Positions 53,449 to 62,874 are shown, counted from the first letter of the stretch. The stretch is 64,000 bases of DNA from Burkholderia ambifaria (GCF_001443045.1 NZ_LKPJ01000029.1:32514-96513); one strand, 5' to 3'. Program-made: numbers and translations. The notes: a model not told the origin generated them from the letters alone.

Positions 53449-54825
53449 TCACCGCATCAACCCCGTCCTGACCTGCGGCATCAGACTCGCATTCGCCCCG
53501 GTCACGGCAAACGTTCCCGTCAACGACGCCCCCGCCGGCAGCGCCAGCACACTGCCGTCCCCGAGCCGATTCGCAGCGACGACGATCTGGTTCGCCGCGC
53601 AACCGTTCGTCAACAACCAGACCGGCAACCCGGCGATCGATGAAAACGTGTTGTCCGTCACGCTGAACGCACACACGTTTCCGTACGCCCGGAAACCCGC
53701 GTAGCCGGAACCGGACACGCGGTTGCTGGATACCGCGACATCCGACACCGTTCCCGTCCATGTATCCAGTTCGATCGCCCCCTGCTGCGTCGGTCGCAGC
53801 CCATTGTTCACATTCGCGTTCTGGATGTTGCTCACGGTATTGCCCGCGATGACGACGTTCGATGCCCCGTAAGTCTTCCAGCTGCCTTCCTGCGCGACCA
53901 GAATGCCCGCCGCCTTCTCGACGCCGTCGACCGTATTGTTCGAGATCGTCACGCGCTGCCCGCCGACAATCGCAATCCCACGCCCCCACGGGTTCCCCGA
54001 CACCGCGTTTCGGTCGATCAGCACGTTGCTGCTGGGCCGACCGTCGCCGAGATAACTGACCACGGCGATCAGATCGTCGCCGGTACCCGCCACCGTATTG
54101 TTCTGCACCAGCACGTTGGTCGCCCCGTAGGTCGTATGGATGCCGTCGGCCAGCGTCGCCCGCACGGTATTGCCCACGATCGCGATGCCGCTGCCGCCGA
54201 ACACGAAGATCCCCGCACCGGCACCGCCCTGGATCGTCACGCCGAGCACCTGAACGTCCGCGCCCGTCACTTCGACCTTGGTGGAACCGGGCGTCGTGAG
54301 CCGCGTCGTACCGGTGCCGGCCAGCGTCACGCCGACGAGCGTCGAACCGGCGCCGCTCATCACGAGCGTCTGGTCGGCCGGATTCGTGGCGGCGAGCGTC
54401 GCGCCGTATCCGGAAATCACCGCCTGCGGCACCGTCACGGCAAGCGAATGCCCGACTACGTAGCGCCCGGGCGCGATGACGAGGCGCTGGCCGGCCTTCA
54501 GGCTGTTGAATGCTTGCTGCAACGCGTCGGCCTGGTCGCTGCCGTCGACCGCCGGAGAGACGGTCACATCGGCGACGAGAACCGGTTTGGTGCCACTGGA
54601 AGGCAGAAGCGTCGCGCCGGACGCGATACCGGTCGCCCCGGCGGTCGGCGCCGGGCTGCCGGAATGCGCCGACGAAGCCGATGCACCGGATGCGGCACCG
54701 GCAGGCACGACGGACGACGTCGATGTACCCGCAACGGTTTGCGGTGCCGTGCCGCCGTCTCCACCGCCGCATGCAGCAAGACAAAGGCAAAATGCGGCAA
54801 GCATCGCCCGATCGACTGTACGCAT
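53449..54825 (-). CDS. Right-handed parallel beta-helix lipoprotein
   Basis: A 458-residue envelope protein with a lipobox at LAAC19, a Thr/Ser/Ala/Gly-rich linker to about 65, and then beta-helix turns of the NosD/pectate-lyase-3 type (repeats such as VLVQNNTVAGTGDDLIAVVS and VTISNNTVDGVEKAAGILV). Such folds bind or cleave polysaccharides; catalytic residues are not obvious. It lies just outside the island's right end. High GC, like the core genome. Confidence 0.82.
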   Translation of the reverse strand: MRTVDRAMLAAFCLCLAACGGGDGGTAPQTVAGTSTSSVVPAGAASGASASSAHSGSPAPTAGATGIASGATLLPSSGTKPVLVADVTVSPAVDGSDQADALQQAFNSLKAGQRLVIAPGRYVVGHSLAVTVPQAVISGYGATLAATNPADQTLVMSGAGSTLVGVTLAGTGTTRLTTPGSTKVEVTGADVQVLGVTIQGGAGAGIFVFGGSGIAIVGNTVRATLADGIHTTYGATNVLVQNNTVAGTGDDLIAVVSYLGDGRPSSNVLIDRNAVSGNPWGRGIAIVGGQRVTISNNTVDGVEKAAGILVAQEGSWKTYGASNVVIAGNTVSNIQNANVNNGLRPTQQGAIELDTWTGTVSDVAVSSNRVSGSGYAGFRAYGNVCAFSVTDNTFSSIAGLPVWLLTNGCAANQIVVAANRLGDGSVLALPAGASLTGTFAVTGANASLMPQVRTGLMR

Positions 54826-55006
54826 ACGACGTTCCGCTAGCCCAGATTGGCGTCATCGTAAGTACGCTTGATCACTTTGTAAATGAATTCCCCGCCCCGC
54901 CCATCAAACCGTTCGTTACCCTCTCTCCCATTCATCACCGCGCCATCGTGACGGTATGCGACACGCGATCGCACCCGACCGGCTAGCGACGAATCCATAC
55001 TGAAGA

Positions 55007-55390
55007 TTGCGTAGAATTCCGAACCTTCATCCTGACAAGGAAGCGGCACTGGATCGCGCGATGGAGGTGTTCTGGCGTCTCGGCTACGAGGGTACGCCGA
55101 TGACGGACCTGACGGCCGCGATGGGCATTGCGTCGCCGAGCCTGTACGCGGCGTTCGGCAGCAAGGAAGCGTTGTTCCGGCAGGCAGTCGAGCATTACCG
55201 GGAAACGGAGGGCCGCGAGATTCGGGGCGGCGTCGAACAGGCCGGCAGCGCACACGACGCGATCGAGAACTACTACGTGACGGTGCAACAGGGGATGTTG
55301 ATTCAGGTGCGCGACGGTGCGAGCCATCGCGATCTGGAGGCGGTCACACAAGCCGCGCTAGCCGCATGGCCGGCGCGCGGGCGCGAGTGA
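55007..55390 (+). pseudogene. TetR family regulator, internally deleted
   Basis: The region encodes a TetR DNA-binding domain (LDRAMEVFWRLGYEGTPMTDL and SPSLYAAFGSKEALFRQAV) joined after AIENYY directly to the C-terminal end of the family (QQGMLIQVRDGASHRDLEAV). About 60 residues of the ligand-binding domain are absent without loss of frame. The usual start MxRPREFDPDK is scrambled to RIPNLHPDK, with no ATG, only TTG at 55007. Expected intact length is about 195. Convergent with ecotin. Confidence 0.75.
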
Positions 55391-55479
55391 AGGATAACCG
55401 TCGGCCCTGAAAAGAAACCCGCGAAACAGCGCGCAGCCGTGCGGCCGCGAGCGCCCCCGCATGGCCACGTCGGTGTGCC

Positions 55480-55980
55480 TTACTTCGTCACTGCGTGCTG
55501 CACGTCCTTCGACGCATGCCACACGCGGTAGCGCACGTCGAAACCGTCCGGCACATACACGACGAGCGGCAGGCGGCTGTTGTAGCGCAGCAGTTGGCCG
55601 TCGCCACGTACCTGCACGAACCGCTGTTGCGGCGCTTGGCCCGGGCAGGCCATCAACGTCGACGCAGGCCCCTTCACGTCGGTCAGCCGATAGTACGTAT
55701 AACCCCAGCCCTTCACGTCCTCGGCGGTCAGCTCGCCGCCGAACCATTGCTGGTTGCAGTCGGTCTGCAGCGTCTTGCCGATCATCAGCTCGACGCGCGC
55801 ATCGCCTTCGTTCTCGAGCGCAGGCAGCGCGATCACCGCGCGCTGCTGGCCGGCCGCCGGTTGCGGGAACATCTTGATCGATTCGGCCGGCACGGCGGGC
55901 GCCGATGCGGGGCCGGCCGCGCAAGCGGCGGCGGTCGTCACGCAAAAGGCGGCCAGGACGGCCCGGATCGCGAATTTCAT
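55480..55980 (-). CDS. eco: Ecotin, periplasmic serine protease inhibitor
   Basis: A 166-residue protein with a signal peptide and a near-lipobox AAAC20 that may make it lipid-anchored, then the ecotin fold: KMFPQPAAGQQRAVI, TDCNQQWFGGELTAEDVKGW and the reactive loop STLMACP with Met110 as P1. Cys75 and Cys112 form the conserved disulphide. Dimeric ecotin inhibits trypsin-fold proteases, including neutrophil elastase and complement enzymes. C-terminal dimer strand VRYRVWHASKDV present. Confidence 0.95.
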   Translation of the reverse strand: MKFAIRAVLAAFCVTTAAACAAGPASAPAVPAESIKMFPQPAAGQQRAVIALPALENEGDARVELMIGKTLQTDCNQQWFGGELTAEDVKGWGYTYYRLTDVKGPASTLMACPGQAPQQRFVQVRGDGQLLRYNSRLPLVVYVPDGFDVRYRVWHASKDVQHAVTK

Positions 55981-56124
55981 CGATGTGCTCCTGATAAACA
56001 AAATAGGCCCCGGATGCTAACACTTTCGCCGCAACACCTTACGAAGCTGTAATTTGACGACACAATTGCATACAGCCGGCAATTCCCGCGCGCGGTATTT
56101 ATAGGGGAACCAATGGAGAACATC

Positions 56125-56457
56125 ATGCTGAAGCTCATTGCCGCCGCCGGCGTCGCCACGCTGCTCGCCGGCTGCGTCGTCGGGCCGGACGCCGGATACG
56201 GCTACGGACAACCCTACTATTCCGATCCCGGCTACGCGTACGGACCGGCCTACGGGGCGGCCCCCGTCTACGGCACGGTCAATATCTGGGGCGGCGGCGG
56301 CGGGCGCGACTGGGATCGCGGACACCGCGACTACCGTCGCTGGGATCGCGGCGATCGCGGTGACCACGGCGGCTGGGGGCGTGGCGGCGGACGCCGCGGT
56401 GACTGGAACGAAGGCGGCGGCGGGCGCGGCCATGGCGACGGTGGTCATCGCCACTGA
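56125..56457 (+). CDS. Small Gly/Tyr/Arg-rich lipoprotein
   Basis: A 110-residue protein with a signal peptide and lipobox LLAGC17 followed by Tyr/Gly/Pro repeats (GYGYGQPYY) and a C-terminal half rich in Gly, Arg, Asp, Trp and His. The start at 56125 has GGAGAACATC before it; ATG 56113 would add four residues. Low-complexity envelope protein of unknown role; common in Burkholderia. Ends before a strong bidirectional terminator. Confidence 0.7.
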   Translation: MLKLIAAAGVATLLAGCVVGPDAGYGYGQPYYSDPGYAYGPAYGAAPVYGTVNIWGGGGGRDWDRGHRDYRRWDRGDRGDHGGWGRGGGRRGDWNEGGGGRGHGDGGHRH

Positions 56458-56540
56458 TCCCGCGGATCCAATTGCAACCGTTTGTATCCGCACGCGGCCT
56501 CGTTCGACCGCTGTTTGACGCGCAAAAAACCGTTGCCGCA

Positions 56541-56582
56541 GAAAGGAAAGGCCCTCGCATCACGCGAGGGCCTTTCCTTTTG
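56541..56582. terminator. Bidirectional terminator between small envelope protein genes
   Basis: GGAAAGGCCCTCG and CGAGGGCCTTTCC form a 13-bp stem; the left carries AAA and the right TTTT. Serves convergent genes 56125-56457 and 56649-57011. Confidence 0.9.
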
Positions 56583-56648
56583 TCATCCTGCGAACCGGCG
56601 ACTCAATCGGCGCCGATCACGCGGCGCCGAGCCCGGTCACTCGCCCGC

Positions 56649-57011
56649 TTACCAGCCGGCCGGCTGCGCATAGCCACCCGACACGGGCGCACCGCACACA
56701 TACGGGCGCTGATAGCGGTCGTAGCAATAGTTCGGGCCGTCGTCCTGGTACTGCGCCTGCTGGTAGGTCGGATAAGCCGGCTGCTGATAGGCGGGCGCCT
56801 GGTAGTACGTCGGCTGCTGATAGGCCGGCGCCTGATACACGGGTGCCTGGTACGCGACGGGCGGATTCATCGCGGACGTCACGATCGCGCCGAGCACCGC
56901 GCCGCCGATCAACGCGCCGATGACGGCGCCCCCGTCGCGGCCATGCGCGGACGCCGGGCCGGCCACGGCGAGCGAACCGGCGAGGACACATACTGCGGCA
57001 ATTTTTTTCAT
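56649..57011 (-). CDS. Glycine-zipper, Tyr/Gln/Pro-repeat secreted protein
   Basis: A 120-residue exported protein: signal peptide ending ASAH (residue 24), a short glycine zipper (GAVIGALIGGAVLGAIVTSAM) and then about seven imperfect repeats of (Y/V)QAPAYQQP, finishing with a two-Cys segment (NYCYDRYQRPYVCG). Such proteins sit in or at the outer membrane. GGGAG lies before ATG 57011. Confidence 0.75.
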   Translation of the reverse strand: MKKIAAVCVLAGSLAVAGPASAHGRDGGAVIGALIGGAVLGAIVTSAMNPPVAYQAPVYQAPAYQQPTYYQAPAYQQPAYPTYQQAQYQDDGPNYCYDRYQRPYVCGAPVSGGYAQPAGW

Positions 57012-57167
57012 GATGGACTCCCACGCGAAGTGGTACTGGATGTGATGCATTGTGGCGGCACGCGGCCGTAATAGATGCAGCAAGTGGTAACGCGCCATTA
57101 CGGGTATCGCTCGCACCGGAACGCGGCACTGCCGTGCTACGATTTTCGGCACACAGGAGACGCCTTC

Positions 57168-57548
57168 ATGCAGCCCGAAACCGCCCGCCGTTTCGATACC
57201 GAATTCGCGCCGCGCATTGCGCAGGCGATTGCCGCCTTCTTCGCCGATCACGTACGGGCCGACGTCGTCCCGTACGGCGGGCACGGGCAACCGACGCGCG
57301 TGCAGATCCGCAGCGCGCTGCACGAGCACGTAAGCGGCTTCGTGCATCCGCTGAACCTCGAGCTGACCTGGGACACCGACGAGATCGAACGGCTGATGGC
57401 GCCCGACGGGCCCGCGCGATTCGAACACTACCTGAGCGCGCTGCCGAGAAAGCTGAACGCATGGCAGGGCGCGCGCGACATCGATCTCGCGTCGCGCACG
57501 CAGGCCGACCCGCTCGTGCGGCTCGGCGGCCTCGACTTCGAAGGCTGA
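57168..57548 (+). CDS. Burkholderia hypothetical protein (possibly DUF5594)
   Basis: A 126-residue cytoplasmic protein. AGGAGAC 7 nt before ATG 57168 sets the start. The sequence is acidic/hydrophobic with a conserved-looking LELTWDTDEIERLM segment. I recall similar proteins in Burkholderia under DUF5594, but cannot check. Divergent from the beta-zipper protein gene; no function can be stated. Confidence 0.65.
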   Translation: MQPETARRFDTEFAPRIAQAIAAFFADHVRADVVPYGGHGQPTRVQIRSALHEHVSGFVHPLNLELTWDTDEIERLMAPDGPARFEHYLSALPRKLNAWQGARDIDLASRTQADPLVRLGGLDFEG

Positions 57549-57733
57549 ATGCTCACGCCGGCCGGCGGCCGGGCGCGTCGGCGTCGCGCAATGCGGCCCG
57601 GTGATACACTCGACCGGTCCCGCTCCGGCGCCGCCAGGCCGGCCGGGCCGTTCACCGCTGCCTCCACCCGCAAGCATGGTTGCGCACGCAACCGGCAACC
57701 GGGCGCGCGCACAACCACGCTTTCGCTCCCGTC

Positions 57734-59101
57734 ATGAACGCCGATACCGGCCTGCCGCTTCCGCAACGCTACTGGGCGATCGTCTGCGTCGCACTGGGCA
57801 TCACGCTCGCCGTGCTCGACGGCGCCATCGCGAACGTCGCGCTGCCGACGATCGCGCGCGACCTCCACGCGTCCGATGCCGCATCGATCTGGATCGTCAA
57901 CGCGTACCAGCTTGCCGTCACGATCACGCTGCTGCCGCTCGCGTCGCTCGGCGAGCGCGTCGGCTATCGCCGCATCTATATCGCGGGGCTGGCGCTCTTC
58001 ACCGCGGCGTCGCTCGGCTGCGCGCTCGCCGGCTCGCTGCCGACGCTTGCCGTGATGCGCGTGATCCAGGGGTTCGGCGCGGCCGGCATCATGAGCGTCA
58101 ACGCGGCGCTGGTGCGGATGATCTATCCGTCGTCGATGCTCGGGCGCGGGCTGTCGATCAACGCGATGGTGGTCGCGCTGTCCTCGGCGATCGGTCCGAC
58201 GGTCGCGTCGGCGATCCTGTCGTTCGCGTCGTGGCCATGGCTGTTCGCGGTCAACGTGCCGATCGGCATCGCCGCGGTGTTCGGCAGCCTGCGTGCGCTG
58301 CCGGCCAACCCGCTGCACGACGCACCATACGATTTCCCGAGCGCGCTGATGAACGCCTGCGTGTTCGGCCTGCTGATCATGGCCGTCGACGGGCTCGGTC
58401 ACGGGGAAAGCCACGCGTACGTCGCGGCCGAGCTGGCGGTCGCGTTCGGCATCGGCTACTTCTTCGTGAAGCGGCAGTTGTCGCAGCCGGCGCCGCTGCT
58501 GCCGGTCGACCTGATGCGCATCCCGATGTTCGCGCTGTCGATCTGCACGTCGGTCGCGTCGTTCACGTCGCAGATGCTCGCGTTCGTCGCGCTACCGTTC
58601 TGGCTGCAGAATTCGCTCGGCTTCTCGCAGGTCGAAACCGGCCTTTACATGACGCCCTGGCCGCTCGTGATCGTGTTCGCCGCGCCGCTCGCCGGCGTGC
58701 TGTCGGACCGCTACTCGGCCGGCATTCTCGGCGGGATCGGGCTCGCGCTGTTCGCGGCCGGGCTGCTGTCGCTCGCGACGATCGGCGCGCATCCGGGCAC
58801 GGTCGACATCGTGTGGCGGATGGCGCTGTGCGGCGCGGGCTTCGGGCTGTTCCAGTCGCCGAACAACCGCGCGATGCTGTCGTCGGCGCCACGCGAGCGC
58901 AGCGGCGGCGCGGGCGGGATGCTGAGCACCGCACGCCTGACGGGCCAGACGCTCGGTGCCGCGCTCGTCGCACTGATTTTCGGCGTGGCGCCCGAGCGCG
59001 GGCCGACGATCGCGCTCTATGTCGCCACGGTGTTCGCGGCCGTTGCCGCCGTGGTCAGCATGCTGCGCATCGCGTCGCCGCGGCCCGACACGGCGACCTG
59101 A
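57734..59101 (+). CDS. MFS exporter, DHA2 family
   Basis: A 455-residue membrane protein with 14 hydrophobic helices. Motif C-like VLDGAIANVALPTIARDL in helix 1, motif A GERVGYRRIYIAG after helix 2, and motif C GFGAAGIMSVNAALVRM are typical of DHA2 drug:H+ antiporters. The ATG at 57734 lacks a clear ribosome site; upstream extension to 57680 is possible but not homologous. Convergent with the kinase-like gene 59127-59708. Confidence 0.88.
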   Translation: MNADTGLPLPQRYWAIVCVALGITLAVLDGAIANVALPTIARDLHASDAASIWIVNAYQLAVTITLLPLASLGERVGYRRIYIAGLALFTAASLGCALAGSLPTLAVMRVIQGFGAAGIMSVNAALVRMIYPSSMLGRGLSINAMVVALSSAIGPTVASAILSFASWPWLFAVNVPIGIAAVFGSLRALPANPLHDAPYDFPSALMNACVFGLLIMAVDGLGHGESHAYVAAELAVAFGIGYFFVKRQLSQPAPLLPVDLMRIPMFALSICTSVASFTSQMLAFVALPFWLQNSLGFSQVETGLYMTPWPLVIVFAAPLAGVLSDRYSAGILGGIGLALFAAGLLSLATIGAHPGTVDIVWRMALCGAGFGLFQSPNNRAMLSSAPRERSGGAGGMLSTARLTGQTLGAALVALIFGVAPERGPTIALYVATVFAAVAAVVSMLRIASPRPDTAT

Positions 59102-59126
59102 CGCCGCCGCGCACCGCGTCCGCGGG

Positions 59127-59708
59127 TCATGCGGCGTCGAGCGCGTCCATCACGAAGCGCACGCGCGCCTTCACGCTCACGCGCGGCAGTTCGATCAGCC
59201 GATAGCCATACGCCGTATAGCAGTCGACCATCGCGTCGTAGGTGAGCACGGCTTCCTCGAAATCCTGCCGCCGCTCGGTGTCCTGCGCATAGATCTCGGG
59301 CCACGGCGGCGCGATGAACACGCGCCGGTGATAGCGGAAGCGCCGCGCCGCGGCCTCCGCGTGCGCGGGCACCGCGAGGCCCGTGAGCCGCAGATAGCCG
59401 ATCACGTCCGGCACGCCGCGATCGAAGAACACGGGCCCGCGCGCGCAGCGCGCGAGATGGTACGAACGCATCTCCCAGTTCAGCATCTGCTCGGCGAACG
59501 CGGCCCGGTCGCGCCACGGCAGCGCCGGGCCGTCGATCGCCATCTGGTCGCGGATCACACCGCGCCCGGCCTCGTGCGAGCGCGCGAAGCCGTTGCGCTC
59601 GAGTGCATCGAGCAACGTGCTCTTGCCCGAGCCGGGGCCGCCCGTGACGACGAAGAAGCGGGCGGCCGCTTCGTGAGCCGCGCTGCCCTCCTCCCTGCGC
59701 TCAGACAT
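59127..59708 (-). CDS. P-loop AAA_28-type ATPase/kinase
   Basis: A 193-residue protein with Walker A GGPGSGKST (residues 23-31), then FDRGVPDVIGYLRL and FIAPPWPEIYAQDTERRQDF, typical of AAA_28 nucleotide kinase-like proteins (NadR C-terminal-type). The substrate is unknown. Its ATG overlaps the end of otsA by 8 nt, so both are cotranslated. Confidence 0.8.
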   Translation of the reverse strand: MSERREEGSAAHEAAARFFVVTGGPGSGKSTLLDALERNGFARSHEAGRGVIRDQMAIDGPALPWRDRAAFAEQMLNWEMRSYHLARCARGPVFFDRGVPDVIGYLRLTGLAVPAHAEAAARRFRYHRRVFIAPPWPEIYAQDTERRQDFEEAVLTYDAMVDCYTAYGYRLIELPRVSVKARVRFVMDALDAA

Positions 59709-61122
59709 GCGCGGCCCGCCGGCCCGCACGCTGCGTGACCGACGCGGCCGCCGCGACGCTGCGCAGGTCGGCGACGAACGTGTCGCGCCAGACCGACAGG
59801 TTGTTCTCGCGCAACCGCGCGAGATTCTCTTCGTGTCGCGCCTGCCGCTCGGCGAGCGGCATCGACAACGCGCGCTCGAGCGCGTCGGCCATCTGCGACA
59901 GGTCGTACGGATTGACGAGCAGCGCACCGGTCAGCTCGGCCGCCGCCCCCGCGAACTCCGACAGCACGAGCACGCCCGGATCGGCCGGGTCCTGCGACGC
60001 GACGTATTCCTTCGCGACGAGATTCATCCCGTCGCGCAACGGCGTCACGTAGCCGACCTGCGACATCCGGAAGAACGCCATCAGCAGATTGCGCTCGTAC
60101 TTGCGGTTCAGGTACTGGATCGGCGTCCAGTCGAGTTGCGAGAAACGGCCGTTGATGCGGCCGGCCTCCCCTTCGAGCGTCTCGCGGATGCGCTGGTAGG
60201 TCTGCACGTCGGAGCGCGTCGGCGGCGCGATCTGCACGAGCGACACGCGCCCCTGCCAGCCCGGCGCGTTGGCGAGCATCCGCTCGAACGACTGGAAGCG
60301 TTCGACGAGCCCCTTCGAATAGTCGAGCCGGTCGACGCTCATCACGAGCTTGCGGCCGTCGAGCGCGTCGCGCAGCATCTTCACCGGCTTGCGCGAGCCG
60401 TACTGGACGGCCGCCTCGGCGATCGCATCCGGATGCACGCCGATCGGATAGGCGGCGACCTTCACGACGCGCCCGTGCGCATGCAGCATCCCGTCGTCGC
60501 TTGCCGCGCCGATCCCGCGCCGCTCGATGTAGTCGGTGAACGCCTGCTTGTCGGCGTCGGTCTGGAAACCCGCGATGTCGTACGCGCACATGAACTTCAC
60601 GAGCTCCTCGTGCGGCGGCACGACGCGCAGCATGTCGGGCGACGGAAACGGAATGTGCAGGAAGAAGCCGATCGGGTTCTTCACGCCGAGCTCGCGCAGG
60701 CAATGCGCGAACGGCAACAGGTGATAGTCGTGCACCCAGATCAGGTCGTCGGGCTGCAGCAGCGCGGCGAGCTGCTTCGCAAGCATCGCGTTCACGCGCA
60801 GATAGCCCGCGTACTCCTGCCGGTCGAAGCGCGCGAGATCGCTGCGGTAGTGGAACACCGGCCACAGCGTCGCGTTCGAGAAGCCGCGGTAGTACTGATC
60901 GTAGTCGCGCCGGGTCAGCCCGAGCGTCACATACGTGACGTTGCCGTCCCGCTGGATCGCGGGTGCGGCGTCGGGCGTACCGACGATCTCGCCGTTCCAG
61001 CCGAACCAGATGCCGCCGGTTTCCTTCAGCGCGTCCATCACGCCGACCGCGAGGCCTCCTGCGCTCGGGCGCGTGTCCTCGCCGGCGGCGACACGGTTCG
61101 ATACCACGATCAATCTGCTCAT
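59701..61122 (-). CDS. otsA: Trehalose-6-phosphate synthase
   Basis: GT20 glycosyltransferase making trehalose-6-P from UDP-glucose and glucose-6-P. The 473-residue protein shows LIVVSNRVA, the WVHDYHLLPFA and FFLHIPFPSPD blocks, SVDRLDYSKGL (phosphate-binding Arg and Lys) and PLRDGMNLVAKEYVA. GGAGGGG precedes ATG 61122. No otsB is adjacent; the phosphatase must be elsewhere. Followed by an overlapping P-loop gene. Confidence 0.96.
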   Translation of the reverse strand: MSRLIVVSNRVAAGEDTRPSAGGLAVGVMDALKETGGIWFGWNGEIVGTPDAAPAIQRDGNVTYVTLGLTRRDYDQYYRGFSNATLWPVFHYRSDLARFDRQEYAGYLRVNAMLAKQLAALLQPDDLIWVHDYHLLPFAHCLRELGVKNPIGFFLHIPFPSPDMLRVVPPHEELVKFMCAYDIAGFQTDADKQAFTDYIERRGIGAASDDGMLHAHGRVVKVAAYPIGVHPDAIAEAAVQYGSRKPVKMLRDALDGRKLVMSVDRLDYSKGLVERFQSFERMLANAPGWQGRVSLVQIAPPTRSDVQTYQRIRETLEGEAGRINGRFSQLDWTPIQYLNRKYERNLLMAFFRMSQVGYVTPLRDGMNLVAKEYVASQDPADPGVLVLSEFAGAAAELTGALLVNPYDLSQMADALERALSMPLAERQARHEENLARLRENNLSVWRDTFVADLRSVAAAASVTQRAGRRAAHV

Positions 61123-61272
61123 GCGGCTTCCCCTCCTCGATTCGATTGGATGACGCGCGGCGCGCGCCAAGGCGAACGCGACGGCCCGCAGGCAGTCGCG
61201 CGGCGATTCAGATGTGAGCGATGCAACAAAGAGCGCAATGAAATGCGGCAGCGGAATGCAACGGCGACGGGA

Positions 61273-61485
61273 TCAAGCGTCCTGCTCCTGGCCGAGGTCG
61301 CGTTGATAGTCGAGCCCTTCCGGGCGTGCGCCGCCCTGGTTGTGATCGCCGTCGGACGGCGTCTCGTCGGGCGCGCCGGCAGGCGGTGCGGCCGGCGCGT
61401 CGGTCTGCGGACGCGGACGCTCGGCGCCCGCATCGGGCGGCCGGGGAGAAAACCGTTTCGAACGGCGCATGGCTGGGTGTCTCAT
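61273..61485 (-). CDS. Small Pro/Asp-rich hypothetical protein
   Basis: A possible 70-residue protein with a basic start (RRSKRFSPRPP) and an acidic, Pro/Ala/Asp-rich remainder, upstream of otsA on the same strand. Start could be 61485 or 61470. No homology recognised; coding nature uncertain. Confidence 0.4.
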   Translation of the reverse strand: MRHPAMRRSKRFSPRPPDAGAERPRPQTDAPAAPPAGAPDETPSDGDHNQGGARPEGLDYQRDLGQEQDA

Positions 61486-61758
61486 ATGGCGCGCGGCTCG
61501 GAGCCGTCGTAGAAACATTCCATAACTAAATAGTCTAGGTCGCTTCGTCGCACGCCACGGTAACAATTACCTTCAATTTGTAACGTTTCGACCCCTGTCC
61601 CGCCATCTGTCCGACAATACCGCCGCGCGTACGCGCGCGAGCCGCCGCCCGGCGATTTGTCAAAGCTTTGCAGTTTTCCTATGACAATTGCGAAACAATG
61701 GCGCGGCAAGGGGGCGCGCATGCGTCGCCGCTCACCCAGACAGGACTTGCACTCAGGG

Positions 61759-62310
61759 ATGAACATTCGTTTCGAAGCGCAGCGCCAAGCCATGTCGGCG
61801 CGCATCGTGCTGGCCGCAATCGCCACGGCCGCACTGCTGTCCGGCTGCAACTCGCTGTACAGCGAGGGCGCAACCGCCGGCGCGGGTATCGCGGGCGCCG
61901 CGATTGCCTCCAAGGTCACCAACAATGCCGCCGTCGCGACGGGCATCGGCCTCGGCGCCGTCGCCGGCGCGCGTGCGGGCGTCCAGTACACGCAGCGCGT
62001 CGCACACCGTTACACGCAGGAACAGATCGCGAAGGCGGCCGGCCCGCTCGACGTCGGCGGCGTCGCGCCGTGGTCGACGCACCATTCGTTCCCGATCGAG
62101 GACGACGAACAGGGCCGCGTGACGGTCAGCCGGATGATCAGCATCGGTCCGCTCGACTGCAAGGAAATCGTGTTCGCGGTGGACACGCCCGCGAAGGCCG
62201 ACAAGGCCGCACAGTCGGCGTTCTACGTCGCCACGATCTGCCGCGACGGTCCCGTGTGGAAATGGGCGTCGGCGGAGCCGGCGACCGAACGCTGGGGCGC
62301 GCTGCAATGA
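61759..62310 (+). CDS. Glycine-zipper lipoprotein, copy 1
   Basis: A 183-residue lipoprotein with lipobox LLSGC at about residue 30, a Gly/Ala-rich zipper (GAGIAGAAIASKV, IGLGAVAGARAG) and a C-terminal domain ending WKWASAEPATERWGALQ. I used ATG 61759; ATG 61792 would place the signal peptide directly at the start (MSARIVLAAI). It overlaps a paralogue downstream by ATGA. Likely outer-membrane or periplasmic; function unknown. Confidence 0.78.
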   Translation: MNIRFEAQRQAMSARIVLAAIATAALLSGCNSLYSEGATAGAGIAGAAIASKVTNNAAVATGIGLGAVAGARAGVQYTQRVAHRYTQEQIAKAAGPLDVGGVAPWSTHHSFPIEDDEQGRVTVSRMISIGPLDCKEIVFAVDTPAKADKAAQSAFYVATICRDGPVWKWASAEPATERWGALQ

Positions 62311-62801
62311 GCGTCGCGATCCGTATCGCGGCGATCGGCGCGCTGTGCGCGGCCAGCGCCGCGCTGTCGGGCTGCGGGTCGGTCGGCGCGGCAAGCGGCG
62401 CGCTCGCCGGCGCGGCGACGGGCCTCGTCACCGCGAACCCGGCCGTCGGCGTCGGGGTCGGCATTGCCGTGCAGGCGGCAACCGACGAAGCCGTCAACCG
62501 CACGATGAAGCAGCTCCATCAGAACCAGCAGGACGCGATCGCGAAGGCGGTCGGCAGCCTGGCGGTCGGCGAAATGAAGCCGTGGAAGGTGAAGAACACG
62601 CTGCCGCTGGAAAACGGCGAAGGCGAGGTGCGCGTCACGCGCGCCTACTCGACGGCGCTTGCGCTGTGCAAGGAATTCGCGTTCTCGGTGCAGGACGGCG
62701 ACAAGGCCGACTGGTATTTCGCGAATGCATGCCAGCAAGGCACGCACTGGAAGTGGGCATCGGCCGAGCCGGCGGTCGACCGCTGGGGCAGTTTGCAGTA
62801 G
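62307..62801 (+). CDS. Glycine-zipper lipoprotein, copy 2
   Basis: A 164-residue lipoprotein: lipobox LSGC23, zipper (GALAGAATGLV, GVGVGIAVQA) and a C-terminal domain with KEFAFSV and WKWASAEPAVDRWGSLQ. It shares the C-terminal signature, the GxxxPW (K/S) segment and the conserved Cys pair with copy 1 and overlaps it by 4 nt, so the two arose by tandem duplication and form one operon. Confidence 0.8.
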   Translation: MSVAIRIAAIGALCAASAALSGCGSVGAASGALAGAATGLVTANPAVGVGVGIAVQAATDEAVNRTMKQLHQNQQDAIAKAVGSLAVGEMKPWKVKNTLPLENGEGEVRVTRAYSTALALCKEFAFSVQDGDKADWYFANACQQGTHWKWASAEPAVDRWGSLQ

Positions 62802-62874
62802 CGATGCGATGTGCGGCGCCCGATAACGAGTGCCGCGCATGCGGATGCCGGGCCGCGCGGCCCGGCTCGGTGAA

